Positions 21,690 through 34,739 of a DNA stretch of 64,000 nucleotides are shown in pieces. The number at the start of each line of letters is the position of its first letter. Positions within the stretch are counted from its first letter, which is position 1. The position numbers and the translations under genes were made by a program. The notes below the pieces were generated by a model. That model was not told where the DNA came from. It worked only from the letters and a program-made list of their open reading frames with translations, and did no database searches. The stretch is taken from positions 38,218,055-38,282,054 of the forward strand of contig OX359280.1 of the NCBI GenBank assembly GCA_947179155.2. The letters run 5' to 3'. The DNA comes from Hedera helix. Lineage: Eukaryota > Streptophyta > Magnoliopsida > Apiales > Araliaceae.

Positions 21690-24554
21690 TGTGACGCCCC
21701 CAAATCTGGGTCCACACAGCCCAAACTTGAATTGTCAAAATACTACAACAAAATTATTACAACAAAGCACAACGTACAACAATACAGTGTATAATAATAC
21801 ACAACTAAGTCTTCACTATTATTGCCACACTATTTTACAAAACGTGAAGACTATGATAACTATTCCTCGGACCCTCACTCCATTCCCCGGCTAGACCCTG
21901 CTATGTTTTCATTTCCTGTTGAAAAACAATGGAACAAAAGAAAGGGTGAGCTCAAATAGCCCAGTAAGAAATATCATGACTAAGATAATGACGAATAAAT
22001 TATCATTAGTCTTCAACAGCTGAGTTCTTGATAGAATACAATAGAATACAAGGTTTATATCAAAAACTGCAGTTAAATTCTTAAACAATGTTCAGATCAA
22101 TAATAGCAGCGGAATGAGCAATCTATTAGAAGAATAATGCAGATTATAATGTCCACTCGCTTCTCTTTTTCGTAAAAACATCATCAACTTTTATCATCTG
22201 AAATACCATTAGTCGTGATAATAAAAATTCACAGTTCCTGATCATAATCATGCAAATCAACAGTTCATCTTTGCACTACGGGCCAAAGATATTTAATATA
22301 GCACCAGCGGTCATGATTATACCAGATTCAGCCTTTGGTGATAATCATACCAAACAACAGTTCATCTATGCACTACGGACCAAAGAGAACTTTCACCACG
22401 TGCCATAAAAGACACCGAACAGATGTATCGCCTTTAACCTATTATATCGCCTTTAACCTATCATCTGTTCAACAAATATATCACATCTGTGCCCCCGGCC
22501 ACAGATATTCACAACAGCTTGATTTTTGGATGATTAGAATGATATAAATGATGAACAGAAGAAATAGGATAACAATAAGTAACGGAAGTTTACTTTGTAC
22601 AGATTCAAATAATGTCCAAATTGTCAACATGATGTGGAGTGAAATTTAAAAATGATATTCAAGATCCACAGTTCAGAATAACGGTTACAATTCAATAGAA
22701 AGGTTCACGTAAATAGGAAGGTTCAGTTGAAATAATGAAGTTCAACTATTATAGAACATATAATATTTTCAGGAATTATAGAAGCAATAGTTCCATAATA
22801 AATTTCGATTTAGGAGTATGAAAGAAAATAATATCCCTTACCGTAGCAGGTTTGATTAACAAAAGGTGAAGGAAATTAATACAAAGGGTTATTCACCAAC
22901 AGGCGGCAATCCGCTCCGTAAGGTTATTCCCACAATTTAATAGAATTTGAGTACAAAGAGTTATTCACCAAACAGGCGGCAATCCGCTCCGTAAGGTTAT
23001 TCTCAGAGATTAATAATGAATGAATACGAAAGGTTATTCACCAACAGGCGGCAATCCGCTCCGTAAGGTTATTCCCACAATTTAATACATGGAAATAAAA
23101 GGCACGTCTTATGAGTAAGGAAGAAACAATATTATTATCGAGAATCAAATAATGATAATCCCTTACCATAGTACGTTTGAATAATGGAAGATGAAAAAGA
23201 TGGTATCCCTTACCTCAACACGTGACTGGATATTGATTTAAATGAGGTTGATTAACTTGAACAGTATACGTATACTTATAGATCTTCACAAATACTCAAG
23301 ATGACTTAAGCACACTTAGAGAGAACTTTCACAAGAAGTATTTAGAGAGAGAAAGAAAGAACAAGTAAGGAAGTTTATGAAAAATCCTTAAGTTAAGGCT
23401 TCTATTTATAGCCAAAAATCTTATCATTCATTTAATCTAAACCATTCATTTAAAGATCATCTTTTAATCTACACCATCCATTTCAAATATTATATTATCT
23501 TTAATCTACACCATTCATTTCATATCACCTAATAATCACCTAACTTTATATTATAAACAAATCAATTTAATTATTCAACAATAATTCACACTTTAATCTA
23601 CACCATTCATTTCATAACACCTAATAATCACCTAACTTTATATTATAAACAAATTAATTCAATTATTCAATAATAATTCACACTTTAATCTACACCATTC
23701 ATTTCATATCACCTAATAATCACCTAACTTTATATTATAAACAAATAACTTTATCAATTCAATTATTATGACTAATTGTTATAAATACAGTATAGTTAGC
23801 TTTTAGATATCAAGTCAATAAATTAATGAAATACAACTGTTTAAATAACATCATAATAGAGATAACAATAATGTAAAATAAGGCATACGTTACTGTGTAA
23901 TGACAATTATTGATTCAATAATGTGAATTACTGTGCATATGTTACTGTGACAATTATTAGGTTCAATAATTTTAAAAACAGTGCAACAACACTTATTGAC
24001 TCAATGATATAAAATACAGTGTAATGACAATTATTAAATCAATAATGCAAAATACTCTGTAACAACAATTATTGAATTGATAATATAAAATATTATGCAG
24101 TGACAATTATCGATGAAATGATGCGTAACAGTTACGGTGTCAATTATCAGACCAATAATATGAGACACTATGCAATACCGTGTGTTACTGTAGAGTACCG
24201 TGTGCTACAGAAAATACCATAAACTACCGTATGCTACTATTCTTTTATCACCGGTATTTTAACAGTTCCGTTGACAATTTTTATTTAAAAAGGTTACTTC
24301 TGTCGTTTTCTATATCCGACAAATATTCCGTTGTGGGGTCCACCAATAATTTGTTATTTCGGCGCCGTCGTACGGCACGAATGTTCCCCGACCAAACGAA
24401 TATTCCCCGACAAAGCGAATATTGTCCGACAAAATAAAATTTGCACATAACATCCTTAACTTTCAATTTTGTTAATTTAACCACTTACTGTTTCAAAAAA
24501 TATATATATGAAGAAAAATTAAATTTTGTATTTCATAAAATTCGGGGTCTTACA
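21690..24554 (-). repeat. LTR C: 5' LTR of the gypsy array (2865 bp), divergent from A and B
   Basis: It has the same ends as the other LTRs, but many single-base states along its length match LTRs D and E rather than A and B, for example CAGTAAGAAAT against CAGTAAAGAAT and CGCTTCTCTTTTTCGT against CGGTTCTCTTTTTAGG. It keeps the longer U3 block near 24370 that D and E lack. It is therefore neither a simple partner of LTR A nor a D/E copy. Confidence 0.9.
23403..23410 (-). promoter_or_regulatory. TATA box of the gypsy array 5' LTR
   Basis: On the minus strand GGCTATAAATAGAAG gives a consensus plant TATA box. About 10 bp downstream lies the palindrome CCTTAAGTTAAGG. Transcription would start roughly 30 nt downstream, near 23370. 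Equivalent boxes are at 9217, 16311, 28963 and 36652. Confidence 0.7.
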
Positions 24555-24559
24555 TTAGT

Positions 24560-24960
24560 GCTCTAAAGACGCCTAATTCTCATAAGGGCGGCCCCACCCT
24601 ACACCTATATAGATGCTTCCATCAAGTGTGCACTATAGTTAAACACACCAGCCAATAAGACTATGGAATACATTAAGAATAACTCAACCTCATTCACTAT
24701 AGTTTATGCACTATCCTACACCATAGGGATGAACTCACAAAATAAGATGGATAGTGCCTCAATAGATCATCCAGTGACTTGTTATTATTCATTAAACCTA
24801 CTTAATGGGATCACCAATTACATAAATTGGATTACTATCATTGCTGACCTATGTAGTAGGCAAAAGTCTCATCCCCCTCGATGTACTGCACATTAGCATC
24901 TTGCTAAGTGGCTTGGTCAGTGAATCCACAAGATTCAATTCTAATCTCACAAAATGAAAT
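24560..24960 (-). pseudogene. Copia retrotransposon remnant: end of pol (RNase H tail)
   Basis: On the minus strand, from about 24937, the frame reads NLVDSLTKPL then TSRGMRLLP and a stop. This matches the conserved C-terminal end of copia RNase H (ADPLTKPL...SRGMGL). Upstream pol is missing. The gypsy array interrupts the stretch between this end and the polypurine-like tract at 7225-7235. It is decayed and non-functional. Confidence 0.65.
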
Positions 24961-24975
24961 TTCTATTTAAGATTA

Positions 24976-25264
24976 TTGTCGAAAATATATGAATATTAAA
25001 TTTAAATATAAAATTAAGGAAAATAAATTAAACTTGTTCGATACGTATGTAAAATTTAGTGAGTAGAGACGTGCAATGCGTTGTCCTTAAGTTGAAAATT
25101 CATCTCTCGAAGAAATCTTTTTCAGTGCTAAGGTCACTGACAAAAATTTACTTTAAGATTCAACGACTCTTCATTCAACTAATCAGTGCTCAACATAGTT
25201 AAATGACCCAATAACAACTTCAATCTTTTATTTACTCGATCAAACAATTGGCCCCGCACACACA
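24976..25264. repeat. Dispersed repeat, copy 2 (first copy at 3393-3613)
   Basis: Shares ordered blocks with 3393-3613, in the same orientation, including a common right-end block TTTACTCGATCA followed by AATTGGCC. This copy is longer by about 70 bp owing to internal indels. Its right end runs into the CA/CG tract at 25255. Confidence 0.6.
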
Positions 25265-25321
25265 CGCGCGCGCACACGCTCTCGCGCACGCGCTCTCGCG
25301 CACGCGTGCACACACACACAT
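25255..25321. repeat. Alternating CA/CG purine-pyrimidine tract
   Basis: A 67-bp block of CACACA, CGCGCG and CGCTCTCGCGCACG-type units, very GC-rich compared with its surroundings. Alternating purine-pyrimidine runs of this kind are prone to Z-DNA. The minus-strand frame through it (arginine/valine/cysteine-rich) is a by-product of the repeat. Confidence 0.8.
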
Positions 25322-25349
25322 GGGCAATATCTAATGGCTTAAACAGGAG

Positions 25350-25599
25350 TTTATCGTAGAACAATTTGTAACACTACCGCACAATTATTCTGCGGTATAC
25401 GACTCACAAAAAAATTGCCCCTAATACCCCCTAGCTGCAAAAAATAAAATAAAAAATTAGGGGGTACTGTAGAACTATTATTCAATACCCCCTTAATTAT
25501 TATTTTTTAACCTACCGCGGAATATGTGGTATGCCAAAAAGCAATAATAATAATAATAATAATAAAATTAAGGGTACTACATAACAGTTCTACGATAGC
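25350..25599. repeat. Possible MITE-like foldback
   Basis: The left part TTATCGTAGAAC (25351) is mirrored by GTTCTACGATA near 25587-25597, and both halves contain blocks near GCGGTAT and GGGGGTA. The match is short and no target duplication was identified. An (AAT)n stretch lies at 25542-25565. Confidence 0.3.
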
Positions 25600-26230
25600 A
25601 CCTAAACTTTTTATTTTTATTTTTTTAGCATCTGGAATGGAAGAAACCAATGAGCAGGAAGAGGAGGGACAGAGTGAGAACCTTCATTCAACAAGGGGAA
25701 AAAAGAAAAGAAAATAAATTCTATTCATCATCAAACTCCAGCTAAAAAGGAAACTTGAAGAGCATAAGCTCCAAAACGCACACCTAAACTTCTTTTTCGC
25801 TAAACAAAATGCACACTCGTTTTTGATCCGTTAAAACTTAAAAAACTTTAGAGTGCATTTAGATACATTTTAAATATTGACGTGCAAACCTCAACAATCT
25901 TTTAAACTTTGAAGTGCAAACTACTTCCACCGTTTTGAATTATAAGATTATTATTGACTTTTTAAAAGTAATTTGTGATATTTTTAAATTTAAAATTAAC
26001 ATGATTTATTTAAAATTTTAAAATAATTAATCTTATAACTGTAATACTTTTTAAATAGTTTATAATATTCATAATTGTATATATATAAACTAAATGAATT
26101 GATATCAATTTGAGTTTGAAAATATTTTAAATTAACTTTTTTAAAATCAATATTACTCTTACAATCTAAGACGGAGCGAGTATATTTTAGTCCTATTTAT
26201 ATTTGTATATATATCTCGTACATTCTCATC
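25600..26230. other. Gene-free AT-rich DNA
   Basis: No gene or bounded element was recognised. The frame at 25526-25717 is lysine/glutamate-rich at its end, begins within a simple repeat and has no family features. Confidence 0.5.
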
Positions 26231-26241
26231 ACGCATTATAT

Positions 26242-26407
26242 GGAAAAACTATTCTATTCTCATGGTCATGGAGCATGATAAATAGCATACTCCTCTCTTC
26301 ATATGCATGCGGGACCTTCTGTGGTGGAGCCCACAGGGGACTCACATACATGTGAGGAGGAGGGAACAAACTATTTACCATACCAGGAATATGGAATAGT
26401 TTCTCCG
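26242..26407. repeat. MITE-like foldback, 166 bp
   Basis: GGAAAAACTATTCTATTCTC at the left is mirrored at the right by the inverse of GGAGAAACTATTCCATATTC. The similarity continues inward for about 45 bp with some mismatches. This could form a long stem. No clear target duplication was found, so the superfamily is not assigned. Confidence 0.5.
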
Positions 26408-27249
26408 GGCGGTAAGATATGGAGCAATGGACATTGGGCTTAGAAATCAAGGAGTAACTAGATATAAACCCGCGCTTTGCGGCGGAATTATTTATTTTGT
26501 TAAAAATATATATAATTAATAATTATTTTTTGTGTGATTTAGAATACAAGAGTTAGTTTTTATTTATAGGGTGAATACAACACATGTTTAGATCAATCAC
26601 CCATCAATTTAGAATAATATCAAATTGGAATTATAGGATATAATTGTGGGATATAATATAAATATAGAATTGCTGTAATTTTGGGATATAATATTAGTTT
26701 AGATTTGTATTAATGTGATAATTTTACTTTTCTTGTGTGATTAAAGAATTTATAAAAAAAAATATGCGTGAATTTTTTTTGTAAATAAAGTACAAAAGCC
26801 CAATTACGGGATAATATTATATATTTTTTTCTTGAGAATTATTTGTAAAAAATTACGAATTCAAATTATTGGATAATATCAATTTGGAATTGTTGCAATA
26901 TTGTGATATAATATAAGTTTATATTTATATGCGTGACATATTTATGTGATAATGTTACATTGTTTTGTGTAAGTATGGAATTAAAAAAATATAGATGTAA
27001 TTATAATAATTCACAAAACCAAATTATTAGATAATATAAATTTGGAATTGCTACAATTTTGGGATATAATATTAGTTTAGATTTGTATGTGTAACATATT
27101 TATGGGACAATGTTACATTTTTTTGTGTGAGTAATGAATTAAAAAAAAAATTATGTGTGGAAATTATTTATAAAATTACATATTTTTGTGGCTCAAAATT
27201 ATTTATAAATTAAAAATTCAAATTATTAGATAATATCATATATTTATAT

Positions 27250-30094
27250 TGTGACGCCCCCAAATCTGGGCTCACACAGCCCAAACTTGAGTCGTCAAAA
27301 TACTACAACAAAATTATTACAACAAAGCACAACGTACAACAATACAGTGTATAATAATACACAACTAAGTCTTCACTATTATTGCCACACTATTTTACAA
27401 AACGTGAAGACTATGATAACTATTCCTCGGACCCTCACTCCATTCCCCGGCTAGACCCTGCTATGTTTTCATTTCCTGTTGAAAAACAATGGAACAAAAG
27501 AAAGGGTGAGCTCAAATAGCCCAGTAAGAAATATCATGACTAAGATAATGACGAATAAATTATCATTAGCCTTCAACAGTTGAGTTCTTGATAGAATACA
27601 ATAGAATACAAGGTTTATATCAAAAACTGCAGTTAAATTCTTAAACAATGTTCAGATCAATAATAGCAGCGGAATGAGCAATCTATTAGAAGAATAATGC
27701 AGATTATAATGTCCACTCGCTTCTCTTTTTCGTAAAAACATCATCAACTTTTATCATCTGAAATACCATTAGTCGTGATAATAAAAATTCACAGTTCCTG
27801 ATCATAATCATGCAAATCAACAGTTCATCTTTGCACTACGGGCCAAAGATATTTAATATAGCACCAGCGGTCATGATTATACCAGATTCAGCCTTTGGTG
27901 ATAATCATACCAAACAACAGTTCATCTATGCACTACGGACCAAAGAGAACTTTCACCACATGCCATAAAAGACACCGAACAGATGTATCGCCTTTAACCT
28001 ATTATATCGCCTTTAACCTATCATCTGTTCAACAAATATATCACATCTGTGCCCCCGGCCACAGATATTCACAACAGCTTGATTTTTGGATGATTAGAAT
28101 GATATAAATGATGAACAGAAGAAATAGGATAACAATAAGTATCGGAAGTTTACTTTGTACAGATTCAAATAATGTCCAAATTGTCAACATGATGTGGAGT
28201 GAAATTTAAAAATGATATTCAAGATCCACAGTTCAGAATAACGGTTACAATTCAATAGAAAGGTTCACGTAAATAGGAAGGTTCAGTTGAAATAATGAAG
28301 TTCAACTATTATAGAACATATAATATTTTCAGGAATTATAGAAGCAATAGTTCCATAATAAATTTCGATTTAGGAGTATGAAAGAAAATAATATCCCTTA
28401 CCGTAGCAGGTTTGATTAACAAAAGGTGAAGGAAATTAATACAAAGGGTTATTCACCAACAGGCGGCAATCCGCTCCGTAAGGTTATTCCCACAATTTAA
28501 TAGAATTTGAGTACAAAGAGTTATTCACCAAACAGGCGGCAATCCGCTCCGTAAGGTTATTCTCAGAGATTAATAATGAATGAATACGAAAGGTTATTCA
28601 CCAACAGGCGGCAATCCGCTCCGTAAGGTTATTCCCACAATTTAATACATGGAAATAAAAGGCACGTCTTATGAGTAAGGAAGAAACAATATTATTATCG
28701 AGAATCAAATAATGATAATCCCTTACCATAGTACGTTTGAATAATGGAAGATGAAAAAGATGGTATCCCTTACCTCAACACGTGACTGGATATTGATTTA
28801 AATGAGGTTGATTAACTTGAACAGTATACGTATACTTATAGATCTTCACAAATACTCAAGATGACTTAAGCACACTTAGAGAGAACTTTCACAAGAAGTA
28901 TTTAGAGAGAGAAAGAAAGAACAAGTAAGGAAGTTTATGAAAAATCCTTAAGTTAAGGCTTCTATTTATAGCCAAAAATCTTATCATTCATTTAATCTAA
29001 ACCATTCATTTAAAGATCATCTTTTAATCTACACCATCCATTTCAAATATTATATTATCTTTAATCTACACCATTCATTTCATATCACCTAATAATCACC
29101 TAACTTTATATTATAAACAAATCAATTTAATTATTCAACAATAATTCACACTTTAATCTACACCATTCATTTCATAACACCTAATAATCACCTAACTTTA
29201 TATTATAAACAAATCAATTCAATTATTCAATAATAATTCACACTTTAATCTACACCATTCATTTCATATCACCTAATAATCACCTAACTTTATATTATAA
29301 ACAAATAACTTTATCAATTCAATTATTATGACTAATTGTTATAAATACAGTATAGTTAGCTCTTAGATATCAAGTCAATAAATTAATGAAATACAACTGT
29401 TTAAATAACATCATAATAGAGATAACAATAATGTAAAATAAAGCATACGTTACTGTGTAATGACAATTATTGATTCAATAATGTGAATTACTGTGCATAT
29501 GTTACTGTGACAATTATTAGGTTCAATAATTTTAAAAACAGTGCAACAACAATTATTGACTCAATGATATAAAATACAGTGTAATGACAATTATTAAATC
29601 AATAATGCAAAATACTGTGTAACAACAATTATTGAATTGATAATATAAAATATTATGCAGTGACAATTATCGATGAAATGATGCGTAACAGTTACGGTGT
29701 CAATTATCAGACCAATAATATGAGACACTATGCAATACCGTGTGTTACTGTAGAGTACCGTGTGCTACAGAAAATACCATAAACTACCGTATGCTACTAT
29801 TCTTTTATCACCGGTATTTTAACAGTTCCGTTGACTATTTTTATTTAAAAAGGTTACTTCTGTCGTTTTCTATATCCGACAAATATTCCGTTGTGGGGTC
29901 CACCAATAATTTGTTAGTTCGGCGCCGTCGGACCAAACGAATATTCCCCGACCAAACGAATATTGTCCGACAAAATAAAATTTGCAGATAACATCCTTAA
30001 CTTTTAACTTGATCGATTTAACCACTTACTGTTTCAAAAAAATATATATGAAGAAAAATTAAATTTTGTATTTCATAAAATTCGGGGTCTTACA
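27250..30094 (-). repeat. LTR D: 3' LTR of the second gypsy element (2845 bp)
   Basis: It carries a TATA box at 28963-28970 (minus) and the same internal repeat modules as LTR A. It is about 20 bp shorter than LTRs A-C in the GAATATTCC block near 29930. It differs from LTR E at only a few sites, for example near 27270, 27960 and 29918. Confidence 0.95.
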
Positions 30095-33000
30095 ACCTCC
30101 CCTCCTTATGAAATTTCGTCCCCGAAATTGACGTACCTGACATATCGAAGAGGTAAGGATACTTAGATTTCATCTCAGATCCTAGCTCCCAGGTCATTTC
30201 CTCAGTATCTTGGTTCCTCCATAAAACCTTAACTTGAGGTATAACCTTTGAGCGTAGGATCTGCTCCTTTTTATCCAGGATCTTAACAGGTACCTCCTCG
30301 TATGTTAAATCATCTGCTATAACGTCTGGTTCTAACTCAATGACGTGGTTTGGGTCCTTCACATATTTACGTAACATAGATATGTGAAAAACATTATGGA
30401 TGCGAGACATACTTGGTGGTAGGGCTAGTCTGTAGGCTACGGTTCCTATTCGATCGAGGATTTCAAATGGGCCAATAAATCGAGGGTTGAACTTTCCTCT
30501 CTTTCCGAATCTCGTAACCCCTTTCCATGGAGAAACACGTAAGAATACATGATCTCCGACGTTGAAATTTTCGTCTCTCCGATGAAGATCAGCATAACTC
30601 TTTTGTCGTTCTTGTGCGGTCTGTATTCGTTGTCGGATCATTTGGATCTTTTCGGTCGTCAAGCGTACCAACTCGGGTCCCAACAATTTTGCTTCTCCTA
30701 CCTCATTCCAACATATTGGAGAGCGACACTTCCTTCCATACAATGCCTCGAATGGAGCCATGCCTATGCTTGCTTGGTAACTGTTGTTGTAAGAAAATTC
30801 CACCAACGGCAAGTACTTATCCCAACTTCCTTTGAAGTCTAATACACAAAGTCTCAAAAGATCTTCGAGGGTCTGGATCGTCCTTTCCAATTGTCCGTCC
30901 GTTTGAGGATGGTATGCAGAACTAAAACGTAGTTCAGTGCCCATAGCTTTTTGTAGACTGATCCAAAAGCGTGAAGTGAATCTAGGATCTCGATCAGAAA
31001 CTATGGAAACTGGCATGCCATGCAATCTCACGATCTCATTTATGTACATACCGGCAAGACGTTCAAGTGAAAAGTTTTCTCGTATAGGCAAGAAATGAGC
31101 AGATTTGGTCAATCTATCTACGATCACCCAAATTGCATCTAAGCCTTGAGAAACTTTTGGAAGACCCGTCACGAAGTCCATATTGATGTGTTCCCACTTC
31201 CATTCGGGAACTTCAAGTGATTGTAATGGACCTTTAAGAACTTGATGCTCTGCCTTGACACGTTGACAAGTTAGGCACCTTGAGATAAACTCCGCAATCT
31301 CTCTTTTCATATTGTTCCACCACCAAAATGTATGTCGAAGATCTCGATACATCTTGGTACCTCCTGGGTGGATTGCAAACGGCGTGTTGTGTGCCTCCAT
31401 CATGATTTTATGCTTTAATTCAGGATCGTTAGGAACACAGAGTTGAGAGTTGACTCGAAGTATTCCTTTCTCGTCGATTCTTGCTTCGGGAATGGCACCT
31501 TCTTGTACTTTCTTTATCATGTTTATCAGTTCCGGATCGGTAGCTTGAGCAGCTTTAATTTTATCGATTAAAGTTGGTTCTACTCGCACGTGAGCAATCT
31601 TCGAGCGGGTCCCTGGTGTCTTTAGCTCTATCTCCATCTTTTGCAAGTCGTACAAAATACACTTTTGTGTTGTCAGCAGTGCACTTGTACTTGCATAAGA
31701 TTTTCTGCTCAAAGCGTCAGCTACAACGTTCGCCTTTCCCGGGTGATACTGGATTGTGTGGTCATAATCCTTTAACAGCTCAAGCCAACGTCGTTGTCGC
31801 ATGTTGAGTTCCTTCTGGGTGAAGAAATACTTGAGACTTTTATGATCCGTATAGATATCCACTTTTTCTCCGTACAAGTAGTGTCTCCAGATCTTCAACG
31901 CGAAAACGACTGCTGCCAACTCTAGATCATGAGTAGGATAATTTTTCTCATAATCTTTGAGTTGTCGAGAGGCGTAGGCTATAGCCTTTCCATGTTGCAT
32001 AAGGACACAGCCTAAACCTTTGCCAGAAGCATCGCTGTAGATAACAAATTCTCCTGATCCTCATGGTATGGTCAGAACAGGAGCTGAAACCAGTCTCTTC
32101 TTGAGTTCTTGGAAACTTTTCTCGCATTCCTCGCTCCATATGAATTTTGTGCTTTTCCGAGTAAGCTGCGTTAATGGAGTGGCGATTCGAGAAAATCCTT
32201 CTACGAATCTCCGATAATAACCAGCTAGACCCAGAAAACTTCGGACTTCGGTTACTGTTTTGGGTTGTTCCCAATTTAGTACCGTTTCAATCTTCGCAGG
32301 ATCGACTGATATTCCTTGACTAGAAATCACATGCCCAAGAAACGCGACCTCCTCAAGCCAGAACTCACATTTCTTCAACTTGGCATATAATTTGTTTTCA
32401 CGGAGCTTTTGTAGTATCAATCTCAGGTGTTGTTCATGATCCTCGCGACTCTTGGAGTATATGAGGATGTCATCAATAAAGACAACCACAAAATGATCCA
32501 AATGTTCCTTGAATATCCGGTTCATCATGTCCATGAAAGCTGCAGGAGCATTAGTTAGTCCAAAAGGCATGACTAAGAACTCATAATGCCCATAACGAGT
32601 TCTGAAAGCAGTCTTTGGAATGTCCTCAGCTTTAACCTTTAACTGATGATATCCAGAACGGAGATCAATCTTTGAGAAATGTTGAGCGCCTTGCAATTGA
32701 TCAAACATGTCATCAATCCGAGGTAACGGGTACCTGTTCTTGATGGTGACATGGTTCAATTCTCGGTAGTCAATGCACAATCTCATACTCCCGTCTTTCT
32801 TCTTCACAAATAGAACAGGAGCACCCCAAGGTGATGCACTCGGACGAATGAAACCGGTATCCAACAATTCCTGTAGTTGGACTTTTAACTCTTGAAGTTC
32901 AATGGGAGTCATTCGGTAGGGAGCTTTGGAAATGGGCTTGGTACCGGGTTCAAGATCAATATAAAAATCAATTTCACGGTTTGGGGGTAAGCCAGGAAGT

Positions 33001-34739
33001 TCTTCAGGAAAAACGTCAGGAAACTCATTAACAATGGGAATATCATTCAAGTTTGACGTATTTTTGTTCAAATCAGTGACATGAGCTAAAAAGGTTTGAC
33101 ATCCGTTTTTCAATAAACGAATGGCTTTATGGCTAGAAATAACAGTTATAGATTTCAATGGTTTAGTTGCTTGAATTTGCATGACAGGTTGATTAGGAAT
33201 ATGAAAACTAATAATCTTATGAAAACAATCAATTTTAGCATGATGGGTAGTCAACCAATCAATTCCTAAAATCACATCAAATTCATGCATCTCCAAAGAA
33301 ATAAGGTCAACAGGTAATGTGAGGTTGTTGATTTGAACTAGGCAAGATTTATAGACAGTAGATGTAATGGTCATTTCTCCTAATGGGGTTTCAACTGATA
33401 AGTCAAAATCCAAATTTTCAGGAGTTAAGTTTAAACGCTGAGCACATGCGGGTGAGATAAAAGAATGGGTAGAGCCAGTATCTAACAAAGCGTAGACTTC
33501 ACGAGAATTTATGAATAGCTTACCGGTTATCACCTCGTTCGAGTTTCGTGCCATTTGGGATGTCACAACAAAAGCTCTCCCTTGAACTACAGATTTTCCT
33601 TTATCCGCGCTAGCTTTTGGTATCATCATTGCAGCTGGACTTGATTTTGTGGCAGGACAAAACCGCGCAAGATGACCCTCTTTCCCACAACTGTAGCACT
33701 TTTTGGACTGCAGTGTACAGTTTGGGCTGATGTGACCTTCCTGACCACACCTATAGCATCTCACTGGTGGTCGATCTTCTCCCCTTGAAACTGGGGTCGG
33801 TGCTGGTGTTGGTACTGGTGCTGGTGCCCTTCCATAATTATTATGGAATCTCTTTCTTTTGAAATTGTTCCCACTAGATTCTCCTCTTCTGTTATTTGGT
33901 GTGGAATTACCACCGAAGTGTTGGTTACCTCCTCGATGGTTCTCGTTCCTGTGGTTGTTGTCACTCCTTTCTCTATGCTGATCATTAACTCTTGGCTGCA
34001 ATGTTTCATCTGTTTGCTCCACCCTTTGAGCCCTATCTACAACATCTGAATACAAACTGAATTTATGAGAACTAAGTTGTTGACGAATTTTGAGTCTCAA
34101 ACCTCTCAGGAACATTCGATTCATTCGTGCTTCGTCATCTACTAGATGAGTCGCAAAACGAGACAGTTCAGCAAACTTAGCTTCATATTGAGAAACTGTC
34201 ATGTTTCCCTGCTCCAGCTTAATGAATTCCACTTCCTTCATATGGCGGATGCTTTCTGGGAAATACTTCTCGTTAAACAGTTCTTCGAATTCTGTCCAAG
34301 ACATTTCGAGTGCTGAAGGTTGGATACGTTTTACCGCTTCCCACCAATGGTCCGCCTCACCTCGTAACATAAAAGTGGCAAATGGCACCTTCTGATCATC
34401 AGCGCATTGTAAGACATCAAGTATTTTTGTCGTCTGCTTTAACCATGCCTCCGCTTTGAGTGGGTCAGGCTTTCCGTGGAATTCAGGTGGTCCTAATTCT
34501 TTAAATTGCTTAACAGTGACCATCCTCAAATTGCCAGCGTTTCTACCGTTATTATTGACTGGATTTCCTCTTCCTTGATTCTGTATGAACTGCATGAAAT
34601 TCCTAAAGAATCCATCGTTCATCATGTTATCAGGAACATTATTTCCTGAGTTGGCAGGAGGATTGTTTGGGGCCTCTTGATTCTCGGCTACATTTGATTC
34701 GGGTATTCCATAGTTAACCTCATGATTTTCAGATGCCAT
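30090..34739 (-). pseudogene. Gypsy gag-pol polyprotein with one premature stop
   Basis: One frame of 1550 codons runs from ATG at 34739 to the stop at 30090, interrupted only by TGA at 32063-32061, where the array copies have a serine codon (TCA). Order: gag (retrotransposon gag domain with WLKQTTKILDVLQC and MLRGEADHWWEAV, then two CCHC knuckles), protease LLDTGSTHSFI, RT with VFIDDILIYS, RNase H with TDHKSLKYFFTQ and ADALSRK, integrase with HPGGTKMYRDL and a D,D-E core, and a chromodomain-like tail ending KYPYLF. The stop falls between the RT and RNase H motifs. Gag, protease and RT remain in a single 892-residue frame; a 636-codon frame starting at an internal Met carries the rest. This is a fused gag-pol with no gag/pol frameshift site. 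It could supply Gag and RT but not a full polyprotein. Confidence 0.95.
30095..30107 (-). other. Polypurine tract of the second gypsy element
   Basis: AAGGAGGGGAGGT on the minus strand, abutting LTR D. Confidence 0.85.

Larger units (their letters stand above)
7503..24554 (-). mobile_element. Tandem Ty3/gypsy array: LTR-internal-LTR-internal-LTR (Tekay/Del-like chromovirus)
   Basis: Three LTRs (7503-10368, 14597-17462, 21690-24554) enclose two internal regions (10369-14596, 17463-21689), with the middle LTR shared. The whole unit is flanked by one 5-bp direct repeat, TTAGT (7498-7502 and 24555-24559), as expected for gypsy integration. Coding is on the minus strand. The domain order gag zinc knuckle, protease, RT, RNase H, integrase, C-terminal chromodomain-like segment defines a chromovirus; the long LTRs and RT motifs resemble Tekay/Del. 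Both internal regions share a ~616-bp gag deletion and a 1-nt deletion, so neither encodes a full polyprotein. Such arrays are usually explained by unequal recombination between LTRs. Confidence 0.93.

Noticed and set aside
25179..25364. Arg/Val/Cys-rich minus-strand frame
   Set aside because: Translation of the CA/CG simple repeat.
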